A DNA stretch of 64,000 nt from Gordonia sp. UBA7599. GTDB lineage: Bacteria; Actinomycetota; Actinomycetes; Mycobacteriales; Mycobacteriaceae. The position numbers were made by a program, and so were the translations under genes. The first letter of the stretch is position 1. Each line of letters begins with the position of its first letter. The stretch covers positions 6,343-70,342 of the forward strand of contig DLKD01000139.1 in NCBI GenBank assembly GCA_002477755.1, given 5' to 3'. Positions 53,169 to 61,639 of this stretch are shown here, in pieces. The notes beneath the pieces are model-generated. The model searched no databases, was not told where the DNA came from, and worked only from the letters and a program-made list of their open reading frames with translations.

Positions 53169-54275
53169 GTGAACGCTTCCGTCGGCTACCGCCGAATACT
53201 GACCCTCGCGGTGTCTGTGCTGCTGCTGGGCTTGTTCGTGTTCCTCGGCAACAACGTGCAGGTGCCGTACGTGGCGCTCGGCCCGGGGTTGACCGTGAAC
53301 ACCCTCGGCGACGTGCGCATCTCCGACGGCAAGGCGCCCGACGGCAAGCCGCTGGAGCGCACCGTGCCCGTCGTCGAGGTGAAGGGCGTCCCCACCGACC
53401 CCGTGGACGGTCACTTGAACCTGACCACGGTGTCGGTCATCGACGGACTCTCGCTGTTCGACGCCCTGGGGCGATGGGCGTCGCGCAAGTACTCCCTGGT
53501 CCCGCGTGAGACCCAGTACCCGCCGGGGCGCTCCACCGACGAGGTGCGCGAGCAGAATGCCGCCCAGATGTCCGGTTCGGAGCTGACCGCGCAGGCCGCG
53601 GCACTGCGACAGTTGAACCGTCCGACACGGCTGATCATCCAATCGGTGGGCTCCGACGGCCCGGCCAACGGGGTGCTGCGCACCGACGACGAGGTGCGGG
53701 CCGTAGCCGGTACCCCGGTCGCCACCGTCGAGCAGATGCAGACGGCGGTCCGCGCGCACAAGCCGGGTGAGCGGATCGACCTCGACATCGTGCGGGCGGG
53801 CGCCCCGATGCGGGTGACGGTGACGCTCGGCAAGGTCGAGGGGACAGACCGGGCCGGGACCACCAAGACGATCACCTATCTGGGCGTCACCCCGGTCGTC
53901 GTCAACGCCGACCCGGCGATGAAGATCACGATGAACGTCGGCGATATCGGCGGGCCGTCGGCCGGTTTGATGCTGTCGCTGGCGCTCGTCGACAAGCTGA
54001 CGCCGGGCAGTCTTACCGGCGGCAAGTTCATCGCCGGCACCGGCACGATCACCGACGATGGCAAGGTCGGCCCGATCGGCGGGATCACCCACAAGATGGA
54101 GGGTGCCCGCGAGAAGGGCGCCACGGTCTTCCTCGTGCCGGCCGACAACTGCCGCGAGGCGCTGACCGACGTGCCCGACGGGCTCACACTCGTCAAGGTC
54201 GAGACCCTGCCCGGCGCGATCGACGCGCTGAACAACGTGGTGGCGGGCAAGGCGGCCCCGAGCTGCACCCGCTAG
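53169..54275 (+). CDS. Membrane-anchored PDZ-Lon-type serine protease (YlbL/Rv3194c-like)
   Basis: This 368-residue protein has one N-terminal membrane helix (ILTLAVSVLLLGLFVFLG), a PDZ domain (about residues 165-245, GVLRTDDEVRAVAGTPV) and a C-terminal Lon-type protease domain. The catalytic Ser is in GGPSAGLML and the Lys in GPIGGITHKMEGA, so the Ser-Lys dyad is complete. It acts on the outer face of the membrane. I chose GTG 53169 because TACGCT (53156-53161) lies seven bases upstream and the N-terminus matches Rv3194c. ATG 53133 would overlap the divergent start codon. Confidence 0.92.
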   Translation: MNASVGYRRILTLAVSVLLLGLFVFLGNNVQVPYVALGPGLTVNTLGDVRISDGKAPDGKPLERTVPVVEVKGVPTDPVDGHLNLTTVSVIDGLSLFDALGRWASRKYSLVPRETQYPPGRSTDEVREQNAAQMSGSELTAQAAALRQLNRPTRLIIQSVGSDGPANGVLRTDDEVRAVAGTPVATVEQMQTAVRAHKPGERIDLDIVRAGAPMRVTVTLGKVEGTDRAGTTKTITYLGVTPVVVNADPAMKITMNVGDIGGPSAGLMLSLALVDKLTPGSLTGGKFIAGTGTITDDGKVGPIGGITHKMEGAREKGATVFLVPADNCREALTDVPDGLTLVKVETLPGAIDALNNVVAGKAAPSCTR

Positions 54276-54302
54276 CGACCCGCTATTGCGGGCCGGGAAC
54301 GG

Positions 54303-55253
54303 TCAACGCCGGATGGATGCGGCGATCCGGTCGGCGATGACGGCGCGCCCTGCCTTGTTGAGGTGGAACGGGATTTCCCCGGGTGGCGCGGTCCGGCCGT
54401 AGTACCAAGGCTGGCGCGAACACGCATCGTGACCGCGGTCGGAGATGTCGATGAACTTCCCGCCGACGGCCTCGGTCTCCTTGCGCAGCCGTGCATTGGC
54501 CTCGTCGAACATGGCGCGGAACCACTTGGAGTCGGCGGAGCGCAGCTGAACCCCGCGGCAGCCGTGTGATCCGAACATGCCCCCGATCCCGACGGTGAAG
54601 AGCTGGGCCTGCGGGACGCGCGCGCGCACCGCGCGCAGGGTGGTTGCGGACTGAAGGGTCATCTTCTGCATGCCCTTGGCCCGCCGGGCCTTCTGGGCCG
54701 GGTTCAACCGGCAATTCGGGTTGACCATGATGTTGCATTTCGACAGCATCGTGGACCATCCCAAGTCGTTTCCGCCCATGCTGATGGTGACCAGCTGTGC
54801 ATCGCGCGGGACGTGCCGTAGTTGCGGGTCGATCAAGGTCGTCGAGCCCAGCGATCCCAGTGAGCCCGACGACGAGCCCAGCGAGCCCATGGAGTTTGAC
54901 GAGCCCAAGGGTCTCACCTGTGGGTAGTAACGCAGGTGGGCGCTCTCGGCACCGACGCAGGCGAGGTTGATGAAGGTGCGCGGATGGATCTTGTCGCGCA
55001 GTAGCGATGGGTAGTTGTCGTCGGACCGCCGGCACGGGTTGAGTTGGTAGTCGACGGTGAGGGCCGGTGACCCGGCGGCTGCGCGTGAGTCGCCCATCGC
55101 GACGTAGGTCCCGTGCGTGTAGAGCTCCCCGGTGGGCAGGACCCGGGCAGGCGGAGCGGCGGCGACAGATGAGTCCACCGTCGCGAGTAGTGCGACCAGC
55201 GCCATTGGCACGGCGAATCGGGCGAACCGGGCATAACCCGTCCGGTAATTCAT
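54303..55253 (-). CDS. Secreted SGNH/GDSL-type hydrolase with Gly-Ser-Leu insert
   Basis: This 316-residue exported esterase/lipase has a signal peptide (FAVPMALVALLATVDSSVAAA). Block I is MGDSRAA with the catalytic Ser, block III ISMGGNDLG, and block V is replaced by a FHLNKAG histidine near the C-terminus, giving a plausible triad. Several cysteines (NPCRR, LACVG, KCNIM, NPNCR, HGCRG, HDACS) suggest disulfides. Residues about 120-137 are a low-complexity GSL/GSS tract. The upstream 68 bases are AT-rich (ATATATCTATC), probably the promoter. An accessory insertion in the core order. Confidence 0.88.
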   Translation of the reverse strand: MNYRTGYARFARFAVPMALVALLATVDSSVAAAPPARVLPTGELYTHGTYVAMGDSRAAAGSPALTVDYQLNPCRRSDDNYPSLLRDKIHPRTFINLACVGAESAHLRYYPQVRPLGSSNSMGSLGSSSGSLGSLGSTTLIDPQLRHVPRDAQLVTISMGGNDLGWSTMLSKCNIMVNPNCRLNPAQKARRAKGMQKMTLQSATTLRAVRARVPQAQLFTVGIGGMFGSHGCRGVQLRSADSKWFRAMFDEANARLRKETEAVGGKFIDISDRGHDACSRQPWYYGRTAPPGEIPFHLNKAGRAVIADRIAASIRR

Positions 55254-55321
55254 CCGTATATATCTATCAGAGAAATTTGCTGTGGTAACAATCCGGTCTC
55301 ATTTGGTGCAGGTCGAAGGTC

Positions 55322-55921
55322 TCAGTAATCCTGCTCAGCGTCGAGGGTGGCCGCCAGCGCTTCGAGGATTCCCGGCGCGAGATCGGGGTGCGACAACAGC
55401 TCCAACCGTCCGGGCGTCTCGGCGTCAGCGGAGTCGCGCAGCTGCAGTAGGGCCAGGCGGGATCCGTCGCGAAGAGCGCCGGCGATGAGGCGGGCCTGTT
55501 GTTGGCCGGGGTGGCTGCGAGCGGTGTCGCGGGCCGCCGCGTCGGCGGCCTCGGGGTCGGCGAGCAGCGGGACGAATGCCTCGTCGAGGTCGTCGGAGGC
55601 CTGGGGCGGCAGCACGATGATCTCCTGGACCAGGGCGCACCCGGCTACCGCAGCCGGCCACGACGTAGTGGCCAGGACGTGTTCGAGTTCCTCGGCCTGC
55701 GTCTGCGGGTCGTCGGACAGGGGCAACTGCTCCTGGGCGATGGGGGAGAGTTCGGAGTCGTCGTGTTCGTCGACGAGGTCGGGATCGGTCTGGGCGAGCA
55801 CCCCGGTCGGCACGAGCGCGAACAGCATCGGCGGCTGGCCCCAATCGGCGGCGTCGACGAACTCGGTGACGTCGCGCAGGGCCAAACCGAGCGCGTCGGG
55901 GGACAGGAGTGGATCGGTCAC
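55322..55921 (-). CDS. PPA1309-family conserved protein
   Basis: This 199-residue acidic cytoplasmic protein is typical of the actinobacterial PPA1309 family. It starts TDPLLSPDALGLALRDVTEF, has the conserved PPMLFALVPTGVLAQTDP, WPAAVAGCALVQEIIVLPP and a C-terminal LIAGALRDGSRLALLQLRD. The family partners UPF0182 genes by position, as here (divergent, 123 bases). The function is unknown. GTG 55921 gives the family N-terminus; GTG 55939 would add six residues. Confidence 0.85.
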   Translation of the reverse strand: MTDPLLSPDALGLALRDVTEFVDAADWGQPPMLFALVPTGVLAQTDPDLVDEHDDSELSPIAQEQLPLSDDPQTQAEELEHVLATTSWPAAVAGCALVQEIIVLPPQASDDLDEAFVPLLADPEAADAAARDTARSHPGQQQARLIAGALRDGSRLALLQLRDSADAETPGRLELLSHPDLAPGILEALAATLDAEQDY

Positions 55922-56044
55922 CGCTCCATCATTGCCCACCGGGAACTAACCGGCGCCGCCAGACGTGGATAAGGTGGATGTGAATCGGACATGCGCCCGC
56001 CGGCGATCGCGGCGTCGGGTGTGACAGACGGAAACGAGTGGCCT

Positions 56045-59029
56045 GTGACTACCCCAACCCTGCCGACGCTGACACGCCGCGGCAAGACTCTGATCGGTGT
56101 CGGCGTCGCAGTCCTCGCGCTGTTGCTCGTCGGGCCCCGACTGGTGGGCATCACGACGGACTGGTTGTGGTTCAGCGACCTCGGCTACCGGTCGACCTAT
56201 TCGACGATTCTGTGGACGCGCGTCGTGGTCTTCCTCGTCGTCACGCTGGTCGTCGCGGCGATCATCTTCGCGGCGGTCTACACGGCCTACCGCAGTCGTC
56301 CCATCGTCGTCAGTTCGTTCGGTCCGTCGGACCCGCTGTCGAACTACCGCGCCGCGGTGTCCCTGCGTCCGCGGCTCTTCGCGCTGCTGCCCGCCCTGGC
56401 GTTCGGCATTATCGCCGGGCTCGTCGCCCAGGCCTCGTGGTCGACGGTGCAGATGTTCCTGCACGGTGAGAAGTTCGGTGTCAAGGACCCGCAGTTCGGC
56501 ATCGACATCGGTTTCTACGCGTTCGACCTGGCCTTCTACCGCATGGTTCTGTCCATCCTGATCATGTCGGTGATCATCGCGTTCATCGCCTCCTTGGCGA
56601 CCCACTACGTGTTCGGCGGGATCCGACTGGGCGGCAACGGTGTACCCGGTGGTTTGACGACGGCCGCGCGTATCCAGCTCGCTGTGATCGCCGGCTCGTT
56701 CCTTCTACTGAAGGCTGTCGGCTACTGGTTGGACCGCTACAGCCTGCTCTCCAGCGACCGCCGCGCGGAGATCTTCACCGGTGCCGGTTACACCGACATC
56801 AACGCGGTACTGCCGTCCAAGCTGATTCTGATGTCCATCGCGGTCATCTGCGCGGTGGCCTTCTTCGCCGGCGCGGTGCTGCGCGACCTGCGGATCCCAG
56901 CGCTGGCGACGGCGCTGATGCTGCTGTCGTCGCTGTTGATCGGCATGGGTTGGCCGGCCGTGATGGAGCAGTTCTCGGTCAAGCCCAACGCCATGCAGAA
57001 GGAAGCCGAGTTCATCGCGCGCAACATCGCGGCGACTCGGCACGCCTACAAGATCGACGCGCCGACGGTCACCTACACGCCGAACTGGACAGCGGTCCCG
57101 CCCGATCCGGCCGTCGTCAACTCCGACGTCAAGACGCTCTCGAACATCCGCCTGCTCGACCCGAACGTCGTCGAGCCGGCCTTTGCGCAGCGCAATCGGC
57201 TGCGCAACTTCTACGGCTTCCCGAGTCAGTTGGCGATCGACCGGTACAAGGTCGACGGGCAGTCGCGCGACTTCATCGTCGCGGCTCGTGAACTGGACCC
57301 GGCGCGGTTGTCGGGCAACCAGCGCGACTGGATCAACAGCCACACCGTGTTCACCCACGGCAACGGCTTCATCGCCGCGCAAGCCAACACCGTTGACTCC
57401 GCGGCGTCGACGGCCGACAGCGACAGCGGCGGCCTTCCCGTCTTCCACGTCAGCGACCTGGAGACCATCAAGTCGCCCGACTACGCGAAGAACGCGCCCA
57501 TCCGGGTCACCCAGCCGCGGATCTACTTCGGTGAGCTCATCGCCAAGCAGCGGCCCGACTACGCGATCGTCGGTTCGGACAGCGGCCCCAAGGAGTACGA
57601 CGAAGAGGGCAAGACCTACACCTACACCGGTGGGTCGGGTGTCGCCCTGGGCAACTGGTTCAGCCGGTTGCTCTATTCGATCAAGTACGCCGAGCGGAAC
57701 ATCCTGCTCTCGTCGGTGATCAACGAGAACTCGAAGATCCTCTACAACCGCGACCCCCGGGACCGCGTGAAGAGCGTCGCCCCGTGGCTCACCGTCGACT
57801 CGAAGACTTACCCCGCGGTGATGGCCGACGGGTCGATCAAGTGGATCGTCGACGGCTACACGACGCTCGACCGCTACCCGTATGCACAGCCGACGTCGCT
57901 GCAGAACGCGACGACCGACGTGCGGACTTTGACAGCCGGGCAGACCGCGCGCGTGCAGGTCGACCGCGACGTCTCCTACGTCCGCAACTCGGTCAAGGCG
58001 ACCGTCGACGCCTACACCGGCAAGGTCGAACTCTTCCAGGTCGACGGCGACGACCCGGTGCTCAAGACGTGGATGAAAGTCTTCCCGGGCACGGTGAAGC
58101 CCCTCGCCGATTTCGAGAAGCGCGAGGACCTGCGCCAGCACGTGCGCTACCCCGAGGACCTGTTCAAGATCCAGCGCGCGCTGCTGGCCCGCTATCACGT
58201 CGACGATCCCACCGAGTTCTTCCGGGGCAGCGACTTCTGGTCCATCCCGGCGGACCCGACGGCCGATCAGACCGTCGCGGCACCGGTGCCCGCGAACGAG
58301 GGACCGCTGTCGCGCCAGACTGCGCCGACGCCGGAGGTGCAGGCGCCGTACTACTTCACCGCGGCGGCACCCGGTGACCTGCAGCGCTCGGAGTTCCAGC
58401 TCACGACCGTCCTCACGGTCCTGAAGAACCCGTATCTCGCGGCCTATGTGACCGCCTCGTCGGATCCGGACACCTACGGCAAGCTGACCGTCAAGGTGCT
58501 CCCGGTGAATCGGCAGTTCATCGGTCCGCGGCAAGCCCAGGACAAGATGAAGAACGCCACCGCCAACGAGCGCAAGCTGCTCGAGGGCACCGTGGACACC
58601 ACGTTCGGCAACCTGTTGACGCTGCCGGTCGGCAAGAACGGCGTTCTCTACGTCGAGCCGCTGTACACGCAGTCGAAGAACGCGGACTCGGCGGTGCCGA
58701 AGCTGTACCGGATGATGGTGTCCTACAACGACAAGGTCGCGTTCGCGCCGACGCTGGCCGGTGCGCTGCGGCAGGTGGGCATCGACCCGGCTTCGGTGAC
58801 CCCGCCCGAGCACGGCGCGGGAGCCCCGCCAGAGGGTGCCCCGCAGGCGCCGGTCAACGCGGCTGCGCCGCCGACCCCGTCGGCGGCCCGTGACGCAGCG
58901 GTGGCCGAGTTGAACTCGGCGCTCGACCAATTGCGGACGGCGCAGCAGTCGGGTGATTTCAAGGCATACGGCGAAGCGCTCGACCGCGTGAAGAAGGCGG
59001 TCGACCGCTACCAGTCGCTGCCTCGGTGA
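56045..59029 (+). CDS. UPF0182 large membrane protein (Rv3193c-like)
   Basis: This 994-residue protein has about seven N-terminal membrane helices (first LIGVGVAVLALLLVGPRLVG, last near residue 300). A very large extracytoplasmic domain follows, with conserved segments YTPNWTAVPPDPAVVNSD, IYFGELIAKQRPDYAIVG and SVAPWLTVDSKTYPAV in the family order. The end is a Pro/Ala linker plus a helical tail ALDQLRTAQQSGDFKAYGEALDRV. The function is unknown although it is conserved across actinobacteria. GTG 56045 is preferred over ATG 55991 because it avoids a non-conserved extension. It marks the end of the conserved Rv3240c-Rv3193c order. Confidence 0.92.
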   Translation: MTTPTLPTLTRRGKTLIGVGVAVLALLLVGPRLVGITTDWLWFSDLGYRSTYSTILWTRVVVFLVVTLVVAAIIFAAVYTAYRSRPIVVSSFGPSDPLSNYRAAVSLRPRLFALLPALAFGIIAGLVAQASWSTVQMFLHGEKFGVKDPQFGIDIGFYAFDLAFYRMVLSILIMSVIIAFIASLATHYVFGGIRLGGNGVPGGLTTAARIQLAVIAGSFLLLKAVGYWLDRYSLLSSDRRAEIFTGAGYTDINAVLPSKLILMSIAVICAVAFFAGAVLRDLRIPALATALMLLSSLLIGMGWPAVMEQFSVKPNAMQKEAEFIARNIAATRHAYKIDAPTVTYTPNWTAVPPDPAVVNSDVKTLSNIRLLDPNVVEPAFAQRNRLRNFYGFPSQLAIDRYKVDGQSRDFIVAARELDPARLSGNQRDWINSHTVFTHGNGFIAAQANTVDSAASTADSDSGGLPVFHVSDLETIKSPDYAKNAPIRVTQPRIYFGELIAKQRPDYAIVGSDSGPKEYDEEGKTYTYTGGSGVALGNWFSRLLYSIKYAERNILLSSVINENSKILYNRDPRDRVKSVAPWLTVDSKTYPAVMADGSIKWIVDGYTTLDRYPYAQPTSLQNATTDVRTLTAGQTARVQVDRDVSYVRNSVKATVDAYTGKVELFQVDGDDPVLKTWMKVFPGTVKPLADFEKREDLRQHVRYPEDLFKIQRALLARYHVDDPTEFFRGSDFWSIPADPTADQTVAAPVPANEGPLSRQTAPTPEVQAPYYFTAAAPGDLQRSEFQLTTVLTVLKNPYLAAYVTASSDPDTYGKLTVKVLPVNRQFIGPRQAQDKMKNATANERKLLEGTVDTTFGNLLTLPVGKNGVLYVEPLYTQSKNADSAVPKLYRMMVSYNDKVAFAPTLAGALRQVGIDPASVTPPEHGAGAPPEGAPQAPVNAAAPPTPSAARDAAVAELNSALDQLRTAQQSGDFKAYGEALDRVKKAVDRYQSLPR

Positions 59030-59044
59030 GTTAGCGCGCGGTGA

Positions 59045-59335
59045 TCAGCCGCCGCGGTATTCGTCGAGGTAGCGGTGCGTTTCGATCTCGGTGTTCTCAG
59101 GCCGGACCGGACCGTGGTGTGCGTGTTTGGCGACCATGCGGAACGCCGTGATCGCACAGACGAACAGGACCAGCGCAGCGATGCCGAATCCCACCGATAC
59201 GGCATTCCCGCCGGCCAGTGCGACGAGCCACAGCCCGGCGCACGCGATTCCGGCGATCGTGCAGCAGAACGCGACAACGCTCATCGGGTGATTGCCATGC
59301 GATTCGTGGTGATGCACCACGTGGGTGGTTGCCAT
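59045..59335 (-). CDS. Small two-helix membrane protein, His-rich N-terminus
   Basis: This 96-residue membrane protein has an N-terminal His-rich segment (THVVHHHESHGNHP), two hydrophobic helices (VVAFCCTIAGIACAGLWLVAL and VGFGIAALVLFVCAITAF) and a cytoplasmic-looking tail (HHGPVRPENTEIETHRYLDEY). The family is not recognised. AGGAGG five bases upstream selects ATG 59335 over the adjacent ATG 59338. A TAAAAT -10 box (59376-59371 on this strand) and a perfect CRP-type box lie in front. It is convergent with UPF0182, 15 bases apart. Confidence 0.75.
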   Translation of the reverse strand: MATTHVVHHHESHGNHPMSVVAFCCTIAGIACAGLWLVALAGGNAVSVGFGIAALVLFVCAITAFRMVAKHAHHGPVRPENTEIETHRYLDEYRGG

Positions 59336-59383
59336 CATGACCTCCTAGCTAGACCATTCGGGCAACCTTGATTTTACGCCGGG

Positions 59384-59399
59384 TGTGACTGGAGTCACA
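59384..59399. promoter_or_regulatory. Perfect CRP/GlxR-type binding site
   Basis: TGTGACTGGAGTCACA fits TGTGAN6TCACA at every fixed position and is fully palindromic except for the central GG. It lies just upstream of the -10 box of the small membrane protein gene (centre near -27), so it probably represses that promoter. It also lies four bases past the stop of the TIR gene. Confidence 0.7.
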
Positions 59400-59403
59400 T
59401 GGG

Positions 59404-60444
59404 TCAACAGTCCCTGGCTTCTGCAAGGTCGGCCTTCGGGAGGAGGCGGATGACAGTTTCGAGAGGGGCCGTTTGTCCAGTTCTCAGAGCCGTGATGATC
59501 TTTCGTCGATCGGCCGGTTCTACGTAGCGGGACAAGAGTCCGGCTATCTCAGCGCCGGTCTGATCATCGAGATTGGCGAGCCTGCGTTCGCGCTTCGTGC
59601 CAGGTCGTGGTGTCTTGAACTCAGTGCCGAAAGTCTCGTACTTGGCCTGCCGGGCAATCCGACCTAGGACGACCCGAAGGGGGCGGGTGAGCTGGACCGA
59701 TTCGTCAACCGAAGGCAACGATTGGAGAGTCCGATTCAGTAGGAGGGCCCACGTTGCTGCGTACTGCTCGGCCGCCGGAAGCGCGGACGGGTGGGCGCTC
59801 CCAAGGTCGTTTACCAGCCGGTCGCACTCATCGCGGAGCACGAGGACCATCCCAACGAGCTGGTCGTCGGTGAAGGTCTTCATCTTCTCGGCGTTTTCGG
59901 CGATGACAATGTCGAAACCGTCGCGCTTGAACTTGTCGAGTTCGAAACCGTCGTGTTCGCGGAAGTCTGCTGCGTCCGCCGCATCCGCATCGGCGATATC
60001 GGCCTCGATGGAGGCTGTTCTGGCTGCTCTGTCAGAGACGGTTGTCATGTCAGCTCGTCCACTCACTCGTTGAAGCTCGGCGACGAGGGCCTCCAAGCCT
60101 CGGTCGTCCTCGCCGTTCCAGTCGAACCATTGGGTTGTGCTGAAGAAGTACATGAGACCGTCGGCGTCCGCTGTCTCAAGCCGCACTGGGAAGTATGGGA
60201 TCTGGAACTGGTCGGCGAGGGTCACCTCTCGCGATACGTGCCGGCTCTGATCGCTTTCTCGACAGAACAAAACGGTGACAGCGTCAGCGCTCCTGACCGC
60301 CCTGGTTATCGCCTTGGGCCAACTTTGGCCGGGTGCAATATCGCGGTGCGCGAGAAACGTGGCGATCCCCTCGGTTTCGAGTAGTTCAGCGAATCGAACC
60401 GCTTCGGCTCGTCGTGCAGTCGCATAGCTGATGAACACCGCCAT
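59404..60444 (-). CDS. TIR-domain protein with unknown C-terminal domain
   Basis: This 346-residue protein has an N-terminal TIR_2-type domain (about residues 1-125). It opens MAVFISYATARRAEAVRFAE, then has the loop FLAHRDIAPGQSWPKAI, DAVTVLFCRES and SRHVSREVTLADQFQIPYFPV (Glu of SREV is the NADase-type candidate), ending STTQWFDWNG. A charged Asp/Ala linker leads to an unrecognised helical C-terminal half (KMKTFTDDQLVGMVLVLRDE, AEQYAATWALLLNRTL, ending LETVIRLLPKADLAEA). AAGGAAG fixes ATG 60444. GC is lower than in the neighbours. Such genes can act in antiphage NAD+ depletion, but no partner gene is adjacent. Confidence 0.82.
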   Translation of the reverse strand: MAVFISYATARRAEAVRFAELLETEGIATFLAHRDIAPGQSWPKAITRAVRSADAVTVLFCRESDQSRHVSREVTLADQFQIPYFPVRLETADADGLMYFFSTTQWFDWNGEDDRGLEALVAELQRVSGRADMTTVSDRAARTASIEADIADADAADAADFREHDGFELDKFKRDGFDIVIAENAEKMKTFTDDQLVGMVLVLRDECDRLVNDLGSAHPSALPAAEQYAATWALLLNRTLQSLPSVDESVQLTRPLRVVLGRIARQAKYETFGTEFKTPRPGTKRERRLANLDDQTGAEIAGLLSRYVEPADRRKIITALRTGQTAPLETVIRLLPKADLAEARDC

Positions 60445-60638
60445 CGGGGCTTCCTTTCGCCGCCTCTCGAACTCGGTCGGCGCCGAGAGCCGAACGATCT
60501 GACACCCGACTCTAGCGGTCTCCCATTGGCGCTTCTGAGTACATCGCCTTGCCCAGTTCTCGGGGACTTTCGACTCCGTTCCAACGGGATTAACGTTCTC
60601 GTCGAAACGGACCCCCTTGGTCGTCTTACACTCGTCCA

Positions 60639-61622
60639 ATGGCGCCTGATCCCACCACCGGAACCACCCAACATTCGGCCGCATTTGACGAGGACTACGA
60701 GATGGCCGACCCCGGTCAGATCGACGTGACCCCCGAGATCGACGAGCTCGCGGAGTTGCAGCGCGCCGCGGGCAAGAAGGTCGACGACGACGCGCCCGAT
60801 GCGCCGTGGCGCCACAACTATCCGCACGCCAAGAAGATGTCGCGCCGGGCCTACGAGCGCGAGAAGCGCCGCCTGCAGATCGAGCTGCTCAAGCTCCAGG
60901 CGTGGGTCAAGGAGACCGGTCAGAAGATCGTGATCGTCTTCGAGGGCCGTGACGCAGCCGGCAAAGGTGGTTCGATCAAGCGTTTCACCGAACACATGAA
61001 CCCCCGTGGCGCGCGCGTCGTCGCCCTGGAGAAGCCGACCGAGCGTGAGCTGACGCAGTGGTACTTCCAGCGCTACATCCAGCACCTTCCGGCCGCCGGC
61101 GAGATCGTCATGTTCGACCGCTCCTGGTACAACCGCGCTGGCGTCGAGCGCGTCATGGGCTACTGCACTCCGCACCAGTACCTGGAGTTCACCCGGTCGG
61201 CTCCGGAGTTCGAGCAAATGCTGGTCAACTCGGGCATCCACCTCGTCAAGTTCTGGTTCTCCGTCGGCCGCGCCGAGCAACACGCCCGGTTCGTGTCCCG
61301 CTCCACCGACAAGGTCAAGCAGTGGAAGCTGTCGCCCACCGACCTTGCCTCGCTGGACAAGTGGGACGCCTACACCGAGGCCAAGGAGGCGATGTTCTTC
61401 TACACCGACACGCCTCAAGCGCCGTGGACGGTGGTCAAGTCCAATGACAAGAAGCGCGCGCGCATCGAGGCCATGCGTTGGGTGCTCTCCCAGTTCGACT
61501 ACCCGAACAAGGATGTCCACGTCGTCGGCAAGCCGGACTCCAAGGTCATCGGCTCGCCGAAGGATGTCTACGACGAGGGGGAGGGCCCCTCGACCAGCTT
61601 CCCCGTCGTCGACCCCTCCTGA
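60639..61622 (+). CDS. ppk2: Polyphosphate kinase 2
   Basis: This 327-residue class I PPK2 makes nucleoside triphosphates from diphosphates at the expense of polyphosphate (or the reverse). Walker A is EGRDAAGKGGSIKR (about residues 101-114), Walker B MFDRSWYNRAGVE, and the lid module KFWFSVGRAEQHARF. The N-terminal 50 residues are a variable acidic extension. TACACT (60627-60632) is exactly six bases before ATG 60639, so translation is probably leaderless. The 194 bases between it and the divergent TIR gene start hold no other gene and are comparatively AT-rich. Confidence 0.94.
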   Translation: MAPDPTTGTTQHSAAFDEDYEMADPGQIDVTPEIDELAELQRAAGKKVDDDAPDAPWRHNYPHAKKMSRRAYEREKRRLQIELLKLQAWVKETGQKIVIVFEGRDAAGKGGSIKRFTEHMNPRGARVVALEKPTERELTQWYFQRYIQHLPAAGEIVMFDRSWYNRAGVERVMGYCTPHQYLEFTRSAPEFEQMLVNSGIHLVKFWFSVGRAEQHARFVSRSTDKVKQWKLSPTDLASLDKWDAYTEAKEAMFFYTDTPQAPWTVVKSNDKKRARIEAMRWVLSQFDYPNKDVHVVGKPDSKVIGSPKDVYDEGEGPSTSFPVVDPS

Positions 61623-61639
61623 GTCCTAGCCTGGGCTGT

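Noticed and set aside
52041-54092. Long reverse-strand frame across the DUF2342 and PDZ-Lon genes
   Set aside because: It spans two recognised genes in other frames and shows low-complexity basic composition.
56705-58930. Very long antisense open frame opposite UPF0182
   Set aside because: Arg/Val/Gly-rich translation typical of the reverse of high-GC coding DNA; the plus-strand frame has family conservation.
60445-60638. Extended TIR frame beginning near 60684
   Set aside because: The extra 80 residues are unlike any domain, and ATG 60444 has a proper Shine-Dalgarno and begins exactly at the TIR fold.
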